10,221 bases of DNA from Candidatus Gastranaerophilales bacterium (GCA_947630355.1 CANRHJ010000062.1:1-10221); one strand, 5' to 3'. Numbered from the stretch's first letter, positions 1 through 6,871 are shown. Notes: a model not told the origin generated them from the sequence alone. Made by a program: numbers and translations.

Positions 1-1246
1 AATCAATGCATCAGAAGACAGGAAATTGTTTGAGCAGTTGTTGAGAGATTTAAAAATTCCGCAGCCGAAAGGTTTTGCTGTACGAAAGCAATCGGAGGCG
101 CTTGAGGTCGCAAAGACACTTGGATATCCTTTACTTGTAAGGCCGTCATATGTAATCGGCGGACGCGGCATGCAGGTTGTTTATAATAAAGATGAATTGC
201 TTTCATATATTGAAGGTGCTTTAAAGTTTTCAGACGAGCATCCGATTTTAATTGATCAATATATTGAAGGTACCGAACTTGAGTTAGATGCAATATCTGA
301 CGGAGAAAATGTATTAATTCCTGCGATAACGGAGCATATAGAACGTGCAGGTATACACTCCGGCGATTCAATTGCCCTATATCCGACCAGAACCATTCCT
401 GATGAAATAATAAAAAATCTTGTAACATATACTGAAAAAATAGCAAGAGCGCTAAAAGTTAAAGGGTTAATGAACATTCAGTTTGTTTTAAAAGATAATA
501 TTGCATATATAATTGAAGTAAATCCGCGAGCATCAAGAACCGTGCCTATATTAAGCAAGGTAACGGGAGTACCTATGGTAAAAATTGCAATTGATGCAAT
601 ACTGGGTAAGTCAATACCGGAGCAAGGTTATAAAACCGGTCTTGTAGAAACAACCGAACTTGTATGTGCAAAAGTTCCGATATTTTCATTCCAAAAATTG
701 AACAGAATTGATCCGGCATTGGCTCCGGAAATGAAATCAACCGGTGAAGTATTGGGAATTGATACTTCTTACGAACGTGCTTTAGCAAAAGGATTTTTAG
801 CTGCGGGATATAATCTTTCTCCTCAGAAGGGTAATGTTCTTATATCAATAAATGACCATTACAAAAAAGATTGTGTCGGAGTCGCTCAAACACTTGTTGA
901 TTTGGGCTATAATCTTGTTGCAACAACGGGTACTCACAAATTTTTAAAATTACACAACATTGAATCAAAAGAAATTGAGAAATTTGATATTCAAAAGATG
1001 CAAAGAAATATGAAAAACAAAGAACTTTGTTTCATAATTAATACACCGACGACAAATAATAATTCAGTACGTTACGGCTCCGAAGACAGAGGATTTCTTA
1101 TAAGAACGATAGCCGAAATGTATTCTACGCCTTGTTTTACCGTCTTGGATACAGCTAAAGCATATCTGGAAGCACTTCAGTATTATATGAAAAATCCTGA
1201 TTTAACGTATGACAGTATTGATAAATACAGAAAAAAACACCTGTAG
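1..1246 (+). CDS. carB: Carbamoyl-phosphate synthase large subunit, C-terminal part (5' end outside window)
   Basis: CarB makes carbamoyl phosphate from bicarbonate, ammonia delivered by CarA, and two ATP, for pyrimidine and arginine synthesis in the cytoplasm. The frame is open from base 2, so the gene is truncated by the window edge. About 414 of the usual ~1070 residues are present, matching roughly E. coli residue 660 onward. Visible parts are the second ATP-grasp domain (GYPLLVRPSYVIGGRGM near window residues 40-58, then EHIERAGIHSGDS) and the metal-binding set Q160, E172 and N174. These have the same spacing as E. coli Q829/E841/N843, within IEVNPRASRTVP. From about residue 280 comes the C-terminal MGS-like allosteric domain (KGNVLISINDHYKKD, TTGTHKFL, CFIINTPTT). 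The gene ends in a basic tail, KYRKKHL. An apparent TTG start at 26 is only an internal Leu codon. The identification is secure; regulation by UMP or ornithine is family knowledge, not seen here. Confidence 0.97.
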   Translation, partial: INASEDRKLFEQLLRDLKIPQPKGFAVRKQSEALEVAKTLGYPLLVRPSYVIGGRGMQVVYNKDELLSYIEGALKFSDEHPILIDQYIEGTELELDAISDGENVLIPAITEHIERAGIHSGDSIALYPTRTIPDEIIKNLVTYTEKIARALKVKGLMNIQFVLKDNIAYIIEVNPRASRTVPILSKVTGVPMVKIAIDAILGKSIPEQGYKTGLVETTELVCAKVPIFSFQKLNRIDPALAPEMKSTGEVLGIDTSYERALAKGFLAAGYNLSPQKGNVLISINDHYKKDCVGVAQTLVDLGYNLVATTGTHKFLKLHNIESKEIEKFDIQKMQRNMKNKELCFIINTPTTNNNSVRYGSEDRGFLIRTIAEMYSTPCFTVLDTAKAYLEALQYYMKNPDLTYDSIDKYRKKHL

Positions 1247-1256
1247 GAGGTGTTTT
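1231..1256. terminator. Bidirectional hairpin at the carB stop; likely terminator of the rpsA-kinase operon
   Basis: A perfect 9-bp inverted repeat (AAAACACCT at 1234-1242, AGGTGTTTT at 1248-1256) encloses the 5-base loop GTAGG. On the - strand the right arm runs on into seven consecutive T, a good intrinsic terminator about 125 bases past the kinase stop at 1380. On the + strand only four T follow before ATG, so termination of carB would be weaker. The + strand copy contains the carB stop TAG (1244-1246) and the AGGAGG ribosome site of the next small ORF, so it could also control that ORF's translation. Termination strength is inferred from the sequence only. Confidence 0.65.
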
Positions 1257-1391
1257 ATGACGGAAAAGAAAAAGAAAAAAAACAAAAAATTCAAAATAGA
1301 CATAAAAAATATGGGAATTAATATTGATAAAAACGAATATAGGGAGATTGTTCTATCCCAGTCCAATCATCCCGAAAAGTTAAATCATTAA
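1257..1391 (+). CDS. Small lysine-rich hypothetical protein (44 aa) downstream of carB
   Basis: I do not recognise this protein. The start is chosen at ATG 1257 because AGGAGG (1245-1250) lies 6 bases upstream. The first codons are a basic run (MTEKKKKKNKKFK), followed by a polar segment with FKIDIKNMGINID and EYREIVLSQSNHPEKLNH. There is no signal peptide or membrane segment. The ribosome site overlaps the carB stop codon, so ribosomes finishing carB could re-initiate here (translational coupling). Its last 12 bases overlap the 3' end of the converging kinase gene. For it being real: ideal Shine-Dalgarno, natural-looking composition, and tight spacing. Against it: short length, a start region formed by a terminator-like hairpin, and an A-rich stretch that could give an ORF by chance. 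A nucleic-acid-binding role would fit the basic N-terminus but is a guess. Confidence 0.5.
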   Translation: MTEKKKKKNKKFKIDIKNMGINIDKNEYREIVLSQSNHPEKLNH

Positions 1392-1922
1392 TTTTTTTCT
1401 TATTTCAAGTATAAGTTTATCGGTATTTTCTTTTAAGTCATCCAAAGACCCGTTATTGAACAGAATATAATCCCAGTCGGTGATGTTATCGAGATCTGTT
1501 TCGGTGTTGTCATCGGAAGAAGTGATAATGCCTCTTTTTGCTCTAATGTCACGGGAAGCCTCTACTCTTACCGTAAATGCGCCGTTGTTTTTAAAGACAT
1601 TCAATTCATGTTTAACTCTTATATCCGTCACAATTACATTCCCGTCATAGTTTAAAATTGTTTTAAGCCAATAATCATTATCTTGGCTGCGTCCCCAATT
1701 CCCTAAATCAATCAGGTCTTGTCTGTATTTTGATTTATTTTTTTCTATTTCTTCAATATCCAGATGATTATTTTTAGCATACATGAACTTAATGGCATCA
1801 GCGATGCCTATTCTTTTAAAGCTGTGAAACAATTCATTTTTTAATAAAATTTTAGCAGCTGTATCTTTCCCGGAAAATTGTTTCCCGGAAAAGACTATAA
1901 TATTTTTCTTATTTTGATTCAT
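1380..1922 (-). CDS. P-loop small-molecule kinase, phosphomevalonate kinase / dNMP kinase-like
   Basis: This 180-residue cytoplasmic kinase has a Walker A of the GxxxxGKDT type at residues 13-21 (GKQFSGKDT). Further signatures are a helical KYRQDLIDLGNWGR segment (65-78), VIVTDIR at 96-102, an arginine-rich lid-like stretch (RDIRAKRG, 124-131) and DDNTETDLDN at 137-146. The order and spacing recall animal-type phosphomevalonate kinase (FSGK..SGKD, then SDTR, QQRG and DDAESECGLDN) and also phage T4 gp1 dNMP kinase (SGVKRSGKDT, PDTR, NDGSL). It therefore transfers phosphate to a small monophosphate, but the substrate is open. It lacks the DADxIA motif expected of dephospho-CoA kinase. The start ATG lies 14 bases inside the 3' end of rpsA with no clear Shine-Dalgarno, so translation is probably coupled to rpsA. 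In E. coli and Bacillus the rpsA neighbour is cytidylate kinase, so the position may reflect a nucleotide role. Confidence 0.78.
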   Translation of the reverse strand: MNQNKKNIIVFSGKQFSGKDTAAKILLKNELFHSFKRIGIADAIKFMYAKNNHLDIEEIEKNKSKYRQDLIDLGNWGRSQDNDYWLKTILNYDGNVIVTDIRVKHELNVFKNNGAFTVRVEASRDIRAKRGIITSSDDNTETDLDNITDWDYILFNNGSLDDLKENTDKLILEIRKKLMI

Positions 1923-2970
1923 CTATAATGCTTAAACTGATACGTCTGTCATCCGGATTAAATTTTAATATTGTGGTTTCAATATTATCGCCTACTTTTA
2001 AAACAGTATTATTCTTATTTTGATATTCTGTTATTTCACTGTTCGGAAGCAGAGCTTCAACACCGGGGAATACTTCCACAAAAGCTCCGAAGTGCTTTAT
2101 TCTGGTGATTAAACCGTTAATTTTATCTCCGTCTTTAATGTTATCTTTTGCTTCTTTCCAAGGATCTTTTTCAAGGTTTTTTAAACTCAAACTGATGCGT
2201 TGTTTATCTTTATCAATAACAATAACTTCAGCTTTAATTTTGTCACCGTTTTTCAATATATCAGAAGGGTGATCAACCCATCTCCAAGAGATTTGAGAAA
2301 GGGGCAATAAAGCATCAATGCCGCCGATATCAACGAAAGCTCCGAAGTCGGTAATCCTTACAACTTCTCCCTCAACGATTTGACCTATTTCAACGGATTC
2401 CATTAAATCATTTTTGATATCTTCTTTATCTTCCGCATATACTTTTCTGTTAGATAAAATGAAGTTACCTTGCTGGATATCCATAGTGAGAATTTTTAAT
2501 TCAATTTTATCTCCGGCATTTAAATCAGATGATTTTGGTTTTAAGTGGCTTGAGGGAACAAAACCTCTTACACCTTTAACATCAACAAGTACACCGCCTT
2601 TAACAACAGAAATAACCGTACCTTCAACAACGGCATCTTCCGCTTTTAATTGTTCCAATTCTCTCCAGCTGTATGCAAGTGCAACTTTTTTGTATGAAAG
2701 CATAAATCTGCCGTCTTCATCTTCTTCTCTTATTATTAGAAATTCATATTCCTGATTTTTTTTCAATGTTTCTTCAACGCTAACATTTTTATCGAACACA
2801 GCCTCTTTTATAGGTACGTATGCCGCTGTTTTGGAACCTATATCAACAATAACCCCTGTTGAATCATAAGAACACACTATACCTTTTACTAAATCACCTT
2901 TTTGAAAACTGTAATCATATTTGCTTAATAAAGCTTCAAATTCTTCATCGGTGCAACTCTGGCTGTTCAT
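1909..2970 (-). CDS. rpsA: 30S ribosomal protein S1 (four S1 domains)
   Basis: S1 binds mRNA on the 30S subunit and helps unfold and position leaders at initiation. The 353 residues contain four S1 OB-fold repeats at about 24-96, 111-177, 196-266 and 280-349. Repeats 3 and 4 are the most typical (ITDFGAFVDIGGIDALLP with SQISWRWVDHPSD; IKHFGAFVEVFPGVEALLP with RRISLSI). Repeat 1 is the most diverged. The N-terminal ~20 residues are acidic. E. coli S1 has six repeats, typical cyanobacterial S1 about three, and the Bacillus YpfD type four. Start ATG 2970 is supported by GGAG at 2980-2983, 9 bases upstream, in a purine-rich leader. The gene is first in an operon with the overlapping kinase and has its own strong promoter. 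An S1-like accessory protein instead of the main ribosomal S1 is possible, but no sign of that is seen. Confidence 0.92.
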   Translation of the reverse strand: MNSQSCTDEEFEALLSKYDYSFQKGDLVKGIVCSYDSTGVIVDIGSKTAAYVPIKEAVFDKNVSVEETLKKNQEYEFLIIREEDEDGRFMLSYKKVALAYSWRELEQLKAEDAVVEGTVISVVKGGVLVDVKGVRGFVPSSHLKPKSSDLNAGDKIELKILTMDIQQGNFILSNRKVYAEDKEDIKNDLMESVEIGQIVEGEVVRITDFGAFVDIGGIDALLPLSQISWRWVDHPSDILKNGDKIKAEVIVIDKDKQRISLSLKNLEKDPWKEAKDNIKDGDKINGLITRIKHFGAFVEVFPGVEALLPNSEITEYQNKNNTVLKVGDNIETTILKFNPDDRRISLSIIDESK

Positions 2971-2979
2971 CTCTCTCTA

Positions 2980-2983
2980 CTCC
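2980..2983 (-). promoter_or_regulatory. Ribosome binding site of rpsA
   Basis: GGAG on the - strand lies 9 bases before ATG 2970, with a GAGAGAG purine run between. It fixes the rpsA start. Confidence 0.6.
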
Positions 2984-3091
2984 GTCTTTAACTATCTTAT
3001 TTTTGTATTCTGCATCCTATTTTATCGCGGTTATTTTATAATTCTTTTTTATTTCCCGCAGACAAAATTTGCTCATGCAGTTTTAAAATAT

Positions 3092-3119
3092 ATTATAGCA
3101 TTATTCCTTATTTTGTAAA
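3092..3119 (-). promoter_or_regulatory. Sigma-70 type promoter of rpsA-kinase operon (extended -10)
   Basis: Read on the - strand, TTTACA (3119-3114) is followed after 16 bases by a perfect TATAAT (3097-3092), and TGC precedes the -10, giving an extended -10. The predicted start near 3085 gives a leader of about 115 bases before the rpsA ATG. No other candidate between rpsA and the upstream gene is as good. Confidence 0.75.
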
Positions 3120-3149
3120 CCATTTGTGGCTTTTGCCTGATTAATAGCT

Positions 3150-3175
3150 AAAAAGCTAAAAGAGATGCTTTTTTT
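3150..3175. terminator. Weak bidirectional intrinsic terminator after the DHH gene
   Basis: Arms AAAAAGC (3150-3156) and GCTTTTT (3167-3173) flank a 10-base loop, with T-runs on both strands (seven T on +, five T on -). It begins 5 bases past the DHH stop codon at 3181, where a - strand terminator is expected. The stem has only two G-C pairs, so it is weak. Confidence 0.4.
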
Positions 3176-3180
3176 AACTT

Positions 3181-5517
3181 TTAAATATTCTCTGAAGTCC
3201 TGATTTCAAATACTATATTACTTATAAGTTCTTGTATTCCATATCCGTCATTGGCTTTAAGTATATTTATTTTATGGGACAATTTTTCTTTTTCGGTATC
3301 GGTCAGCTTTTTGTCATGCTTAATTTTATAATTTTGAATTAATGTTTGATAAATTTTTTGCGTATCTTTTTCAATTTTTCCGTCAATGCAAACATCAATC
3401 TTGGAGTTAACATTGATATCGTCAAGATCGAGTTTTGCGCCTGCTGCGGCTCCGTGTCCTCCGCCTCCGAATAATGATGCCAATAAATCTGCGTGGATTG
3501 TTCCTTCGGAGGATCTGAAAGAAAATCTTATACTGTTTTCTTTTGCCGGTAATCCTTTTTCATCAATTTTGCCTTTTTCTTTATTTTGTATTATTAAAAC
3601 GGCAATATTGTCAGGGTATTTCGGATTATATTGCATCAGTTTGTTTTTGGATTTGTTTCCGTCTCTTAATGCACCCATAACTTCAGAGTATTTAAATGCA
3701 TTTTGAACATCATTAAGTGTAACATTGTTATCAAATTCTTTTGATTTTTCCCATACGTCATACATTTCATTATAGCTTACGCTTATAATGCCTAGACCGA
3801 GTTTGTCATCAGTTATACAGTTTTTTACTGAACAGTTAACCATTTTTTCACGGGCGCTTTCTTCAATTTCGTTTGTTTTGGTATCGGATATATCGTAAAC
3901 TATATTTTCGCGCAGCCATTTTTTGTCAATAGTTGAACCCAATTTATTTATTAACCATTTTGCAATACCTTCGGGCATAAAATTTTTAAATTTGTCATCA
4001 TTTATATTTGAATCGTCCGGAGATATGGATGCTGTTCTTACAAATGTTCCCGTATCCGAAGAAATACCGCTGACAATAGCAGCCGTATACTGCTTGCCGT
4101 ATTGCGGTGTTGACATTGTTTTATTTAATAATCCCGCTTCATTTGCAATTATAGTAACCAATTCGGAGGCGGCAGGCACTTGCGGTATAACCAGTGACAG
4201 ATTTTCTTCTTTTATTTTCCGCATATCAATCCCTGTTTTTTCTTCTGAATTTGTCCAGGCATCAATTCTTTGCGGATGATGGTCAATATATATAACCTTT
4301 TTTGCCGTATCTATATATTTTTTATAAATTTCACTAAATCTGTTATCGGAAGGAACATCCATTAAAATGACCAAATCATATTTTTTTAGTGCTTCTCCGT
4401 ACATTAATCCGCTATCAAAATACGTTTTTTTATTTTTTAAATTTTCAAGAACCTGTTCATATATTTTAATTTGAGAATTATTTTCTTCGGTTTCAGGCTG
4501 CAATTTTAATTCGTTAATATGTTTTTTTATTTCCGATATTCTTTTAGTACTGTATGGCTTTTTAATATTCTCAATGCCAGGAAGATGATCCCTGTATAAT
4601 CCGGGTAAATCATCATCTATGGAACAGGCAACATGCTTAAAGGGATGTACTGCTTTTATGGCTGAGTGCATGCCGAGTAAACATCCTATTGTGTCTCCGT
4701 CGGGCATACAATGCCCCAACAACAATATATTATTGTTTGCAGGATTGTTTATTTCATTACATATATTATTTATTACGTTTCTTAAATCTCTTACAGCCTC
4801 CCGCCCGTGTTTTAATTCAGTAACATCAAAAATACGGTTTAAAACTTCTTTAGGCGAAGTAATTGGTTGATATTTCATGACAACCTCTTTAACGGCTTTA
4901 TCGTCAGAATTTAAAAATGAATCAAACAATTCTCTCGTTTCGTTTCTCAGTTTATTATCTTTTCCTTCATAAGACAGATTAACCCTTAAACCAATAGTGG
5001 ATGCACCTTTTGAAGTCCCCGCCAAAACGTTTGATAATCTGAATTTAAAATCATTTTCATTTCCCTCGATTAATTTAAGCAGAGGAAAAGAAATTTCTTC
5101 CGGGACTCTTCCTATTTCGCCGAATTTTTTATCAAATAAAGAAATTTTTTTATCCGCTGCAACAAAATCCAATAATTGACCGTCACGCCATTTACTATCC
5201 GCAAGTTTTTCAACATTCCTGTCAACATAATAATTTGTATCGTTTTTTTGGTGATATGAAACACCCCTTACTTTAAATTGAATGACCGGTTGAACGGGAT
5301 TATTAAACTTGCCGCAAAAACTTATATGCATTACTTTCCCGTTTTGTGATATATTAAACGGGCTTTGTGTTTTTAAAACTCTTTTTATACTTGTTTCGGC
5401 AGCATCTGTTTGAGGTTTTGCTCTTCCGGATATCTTCGTATCTCCGCAGAAAATCCTGCTATAAAATTGCGGCAAAGTTCGGCACCGAATTTGATGTGAA
5501 TTTATCGGTATTATCAT
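3181..5517 (-). CDS. DHH/DHHA1 phosphoesterase (NrnA / c-di-AMP phosphodiesterase superfamily) with long N-terminal extension
   Basis: The catalytic core starts near residue 262. Motif I is GHCMPDGDTIG (H269, D273, D275), motif II has D387 in LVILMDVPSD, motif III is IDHHPQR (D412-H413-H414), and motif IV is GISSDTGTF (484-492, D488). The C-terminal DHHA1 substrate-binding motif is GGGGHGAAAGAKL (684-696). All metal ligands are therefore present, and the enzyme should hydrolyse phosphodiesters or phosphomonoesters such as nanoRNA, pAp or cyclic dinucleotides. At 778 residues it is over twice the usual ~320-340. There are about 260 unrecognised N-terminal residues, a charged helical insert (about 320-375) between motifs I and II, and about 80 extra C-terminal residues. 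The N-terminal GEIGRVPEE segment (133-141) faintly resembles a small beta-barrel domain, which is a weak guess. No signal peptide or membrane helix is clear. ATG 5517 has AAAGGA 7 bases upstream. No convincing promoter is seen in the 90 bases after sigma. Confidence 0.92.
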   Translation of the reverse strand: MIIPINSHQIRCRTLPQFYSRIFCGDTKISGRAKPQTDAAETSIKRVLKTQSPFNISQNGKVMHISFCGKFNNPVQPVIQFKVRGVSYHQKNDTNYYVDRNVEKLADSKWRDGQLLDFVAADKKISLFDKKFGEIGRVPEEISFPLLKLIEGNENDFKFRLSNVLAGTSKGASTIGLRVNLSYEGKDNKLRNETRELFDSFLNSDDKAVKEVVMKYQPITSPKEVLNRIFDVTELKHGREAVRDLRNVINNICNEINNPANNNILLLGHCMPDGDTIGCLLGMHSAIKAVHPFKHVACSIDDDLPGLYRDHLPGIENIKKPYSTKRISEIKKHINELKLQPETEENNSQIKIYEQVLENLKNKKTYFDSGLMYGEALKKYDLVILMDVPSDNRFSEIYKKYIDTAKKVIYIDHHPQRIDAWTNSEEKTGIDMRKIKEENLSLVIPQVPAASELVTIIANEAGLLNKTMSTPQYGKQYTAAIVSGISSDTGTFVRTASISPDDSNINDDKFKNFMPEGIAKWLINKLGSTIDKKWLRENIVYDISDTKTNEIEESAREKMVNCSVKNCITDDKLGLGIISVSYNEMYDVWEKSKEFDNNVTLNDVQNAFKYSEVMGALRDGNKSKNKLMQYNPKYPDNIAVLIIQNKEKGKIDEKGLPAKENSIRFSFRSSEGTIHADLLASLFGGGGHGAAAGAKLDLDDINVNSKIDVCIDGKIEKDTQKIYQTLIQNYKIKHDKKLTDTEKEKLSHKINILKANDGYGIQELISNIVFEIRTSENI

Positions 5518-5548
5518 TTACTTTTCCTTTGATAACTTAACATAATAA

Positions 5549-5580
5549 AAAGCTCTAAATTATTTTTTATTTAGAGCTTT
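5549..5580 (-). terminator. Intrinsic terminator after the sigma factor gene
   Basis: A perfect 12-bp inverted repeat (AAAGCTCTAAAT at 5549-5560, ATTTAGAGCTTT at 5569-5580) encloses an 8-base loop. On the - strand the stem ends in a run of five T. It lies 27 bases past the sigma stop and 31 bases before the DHH start, so it should uncouple the two genes at least partly. It is nearly symmetric and could also act on + strand transcripts. Confidence 0.75.
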
Positions 5581-5607
5581 ATTTCCTTATTTACAAAATT
5601 TTACATC

Positions 5608-6504
5608 TTATTCACACAGATAATCATTAAATAAGCTTTTGCAAAATTCATTATTTTTAAGTTTGCTTAAAGCTCGTGATTCCGTTTGTCGTATGCATTC
5701 TTTTGTAACTCCGTATATTTTCCCTATTTCTTCCAAAGTTTGTTTTTGTTTGCCCAACAATCCGAATCTTAAAACAATAACATTTTGTTCTCTTTCTTTA
5801 AGGCAGTCCAACATTTCTTTTATTTCGTTTTTCATGGAAGAATACTCGATTTTTTCACAAACCGAAGATTTTGTATCTTCCAGAATATCAATTAACTTAA
5901 CCTCAGAGCCGTTTTGTATTTCAAAATCTCCTTCTAAAGAAAGAGTTGTTTTGTATGCATTGAGATAATTGTTAATTTTATCGGCGGATATATTCATTTT
6001 TTCCGCAATTTCTCCGGATGTAACTTTATTGTTACCGCTGTTTTCCATTTCAGATTTAATTTTTGAATATTTTGATAAAGTTTCTTGTATATATACGGGT
6101 ATTTTTACGCTGTGAGATTGTTCGGATATTGCTTTAAACATAGCCTGTTTAATCCACCATGATGCATAAGTCGCAAATCTGTAGCCAAATTTCCAGTTAA
6201 ATTTATCTATTGCAGCCATAAGCCCTATATTGCCTTCCTGTATTAAATCAATCATTGGGACTTTGCTTGAGTGTATTACTTTTCTTGCTATAGATATAAC
6301 CAGTTTTAAGTTACATTTAGCTAACTCTTTTTTTGCTTCATTATTGCCGGCTTGTGCACTTCTTGCCAGTTCTTGTTCTTCTTCGGCGCTTAAATTTCTG
6401 TATTCCGATATCTCTTTTATATATTCGGCAATATTTTCATCCGTATAAAATACACTTCTTACATTTGTATCTGATTCAGTACCCGAAACATAGTTCAAAG
6501 CCAT
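5608..6504 (-). CDS. RNA polymerase sigma-70 family factor (group 2-like, no region 1.1)
   Basis: This 298-residue sigma factor directs core RNA polymerase to promoters. Region 1.2 is at about 23-52 and region 2 at about 58-128, including DLIQEGNIGLMAAIDKF and FATYASWWIKQAMFKAI. Region 3 covers about 136-215. Region 4 is at 230-283, with the helix-turn-helix TLEEIGKIYGVTKECIRQTE. Region 1.1 and the large non-conserved insert of primary sigma factors are absent. Compared with E. coli RpoD, the -10 recognising Q437 is kept (Q120) but T440 is Phe (F123). In region 4.2, R584 is Lys, R586 is Cys, and E585, R588 and Q589 are kept. These changes suggest an alternative or accessory sigma with altered preference, though it could be the main sigma of a reduced lineage. 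The start is ATG 6504, because AGGAG lies 7 bases upstream; an in-frame GTG at 6531 would add 9 residues but lies upstream of that site. Confidence 0.92.
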   Translation of the reverse strand: MALNYVSGTESDTNVRSVFYTDENIAEYIKEISEYRNLSAEEEQELARSAQAGNNEAKKELAKCNLKLVISIARKVIHSSKVPMIDLIQEGNIGLMAAIDKFNWKFGYRFATYASWWIKQAMFKAISEQSHSVKIPVYIQETLSKYSKIKSEMENSGNNKVTSGEIAEKMNISADKINNYLNAYKTTLSLEGDFEIQNGSEVKLIDILEDTKSSVCEKIEYSSMKNEIKEMLDCLKEREQNVIVLRFGLLGKQKQTLEEIGKIYGVTKECIRQTESRALSKLKNNEFCKSLFNDYLCE

Positions 6505-6511
6505 AATTAAA

Positions 6512-6516
6512 CTCCT
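6512..6516 (-). promoter_or_regulatory. Ribosome binding site that fixes the sigma start
   Basis: AGGAG on the - strand, 7 bases before ATG 6504. It lies inside the reading frame of the longer GTG-initiated version, so the ATG start is preferred. Confidence 0.8.
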
Positions 6517-6563
6517 GATTTTTTTACACACACATCTTTTACGAAATACGAATTGAAAAATTA

Positions 6564-6587
6564 AAAGTATATACTTTGTATATCTTT
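6564..6587. repeat. 14-bp perfect palindrome and tandem repeat at the sigma promoter start site (candidate operator)
   Basis: AAAGTATATACTTT (6564-6577) equals its own reverse complement. GTATATACTTT (6567-6577) is followed directly by the near-copy GTATATCTTT (6578-6587). The block sits just downstream of the -10 box, covering about -6 to +18 of the predicted transcript, where a repressor site would be placed. The palindrome is AT-only apart from one G and one C, so chance is possible. Confidence 0.35.
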
Positions 6588-6616
6588 AATATATCACCGG
6601 TTAAAATTAAATTCAA
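6588..6616 (-). promoter_or_regulatory. Sigma-70 type promoter of the sigma factor gene
   Basis: On the - strand, TTGAAT (6616-6611), a 17-base spacer, then TATATT (6593-6588) preceded by TGA, giving an extended -10. The predicted start is near 6581, giving a leader of about 77 bases. Confidence 0.6.
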
Positions 6617-6842
6617 TCCTTTTGTGAAGAAATATTAAGCTAAATTTACTCGGCATTGAATTTTCGTAATAAATCTTAATATGACAACAACGTAAATTTA
6701 AACGCAAAACAAGATACTGCCTGCCAATTATTGATTGACGGTTTAGTAAATTAGTACAAAATCCGATATTTGACGTGTTTATTTTTATTATGGTTGTTGT
6801 TTTGTAAATTTTTTAAAATGTGAGTTTTTTGTGCATTATTTT

Positions 6843-6871
6843 TTGCCGCATAATTTTTATGAAAATATTAT
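6843..6871 (+). promoter_or_regulatory. Possible promoter of the helicase gene
   Basis: TTGCCG (6843-6848), a 17-base spacer, then TATTAT (6866-6871). A second TATTAT lies at 6880-6885. The leader would be about 105 bases. In such AT-rich DNA -10-like hexamers are common, so this is tentative. Confidence 0.35.

Noticed and set aside
3..446. Long open frame on the - strand inside carB (and a further one at 256-477)
   Set aside because: It lies antisense to the well-conserved carB, its product is unlike any protein and rich in H, Q and L, and it has no ribosome site.
1209..1256. ATG at 1209 as the start of the small ORF after carB
   Set aside because: It would overlap carB by 38 bases with no ribosome site, while AGGAGG sits at ideal distance from ATG 1257.
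1265..1290. A-rich slippery-like run (AAA AAA AAC) in the small ORF as a programmed frameshift
   Set aside because: The run is expected from Lys/Asn codons in AT-rich DNA, and no useful alternative frame or downstream stimulatory structure is evident.
3145..3158. TAGCT-AAAA-AGCTA small palindrome as an operator
   Set aside because: It is short and overlaps the weak terminator, with no promoter overlap.
3386..4279. Open frames on the + strand inside the DHH gene (3386-3706, 3923-4279)
   Set aside because: They are antisense shadows of conserved DHH motifs, with serine/proline-rich products.
5518..5607. Promoter for the DHH gene between it and sigma
   Set aside because: A TATTAT (on the - strand) exists just after the terminator stem, but no -35 or extended -10 supports it. 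DHH may rely on read-through or a promoter inside sigma.
6505..6531. GTG start at 6531 adding 9 residues to the sigma factor
   Set aside because: The only good Shine-Dalgarno (AGGAG 6512-6516) lies inside this extension and serves ATG 6504.
6735..6775. Two TTGACG boxes (6735-6740 and 6770-6775) as -35 elements of the helicase promoter
   Set aside because: Neither has a -10-like hexamer at 16-18 bases downstream.
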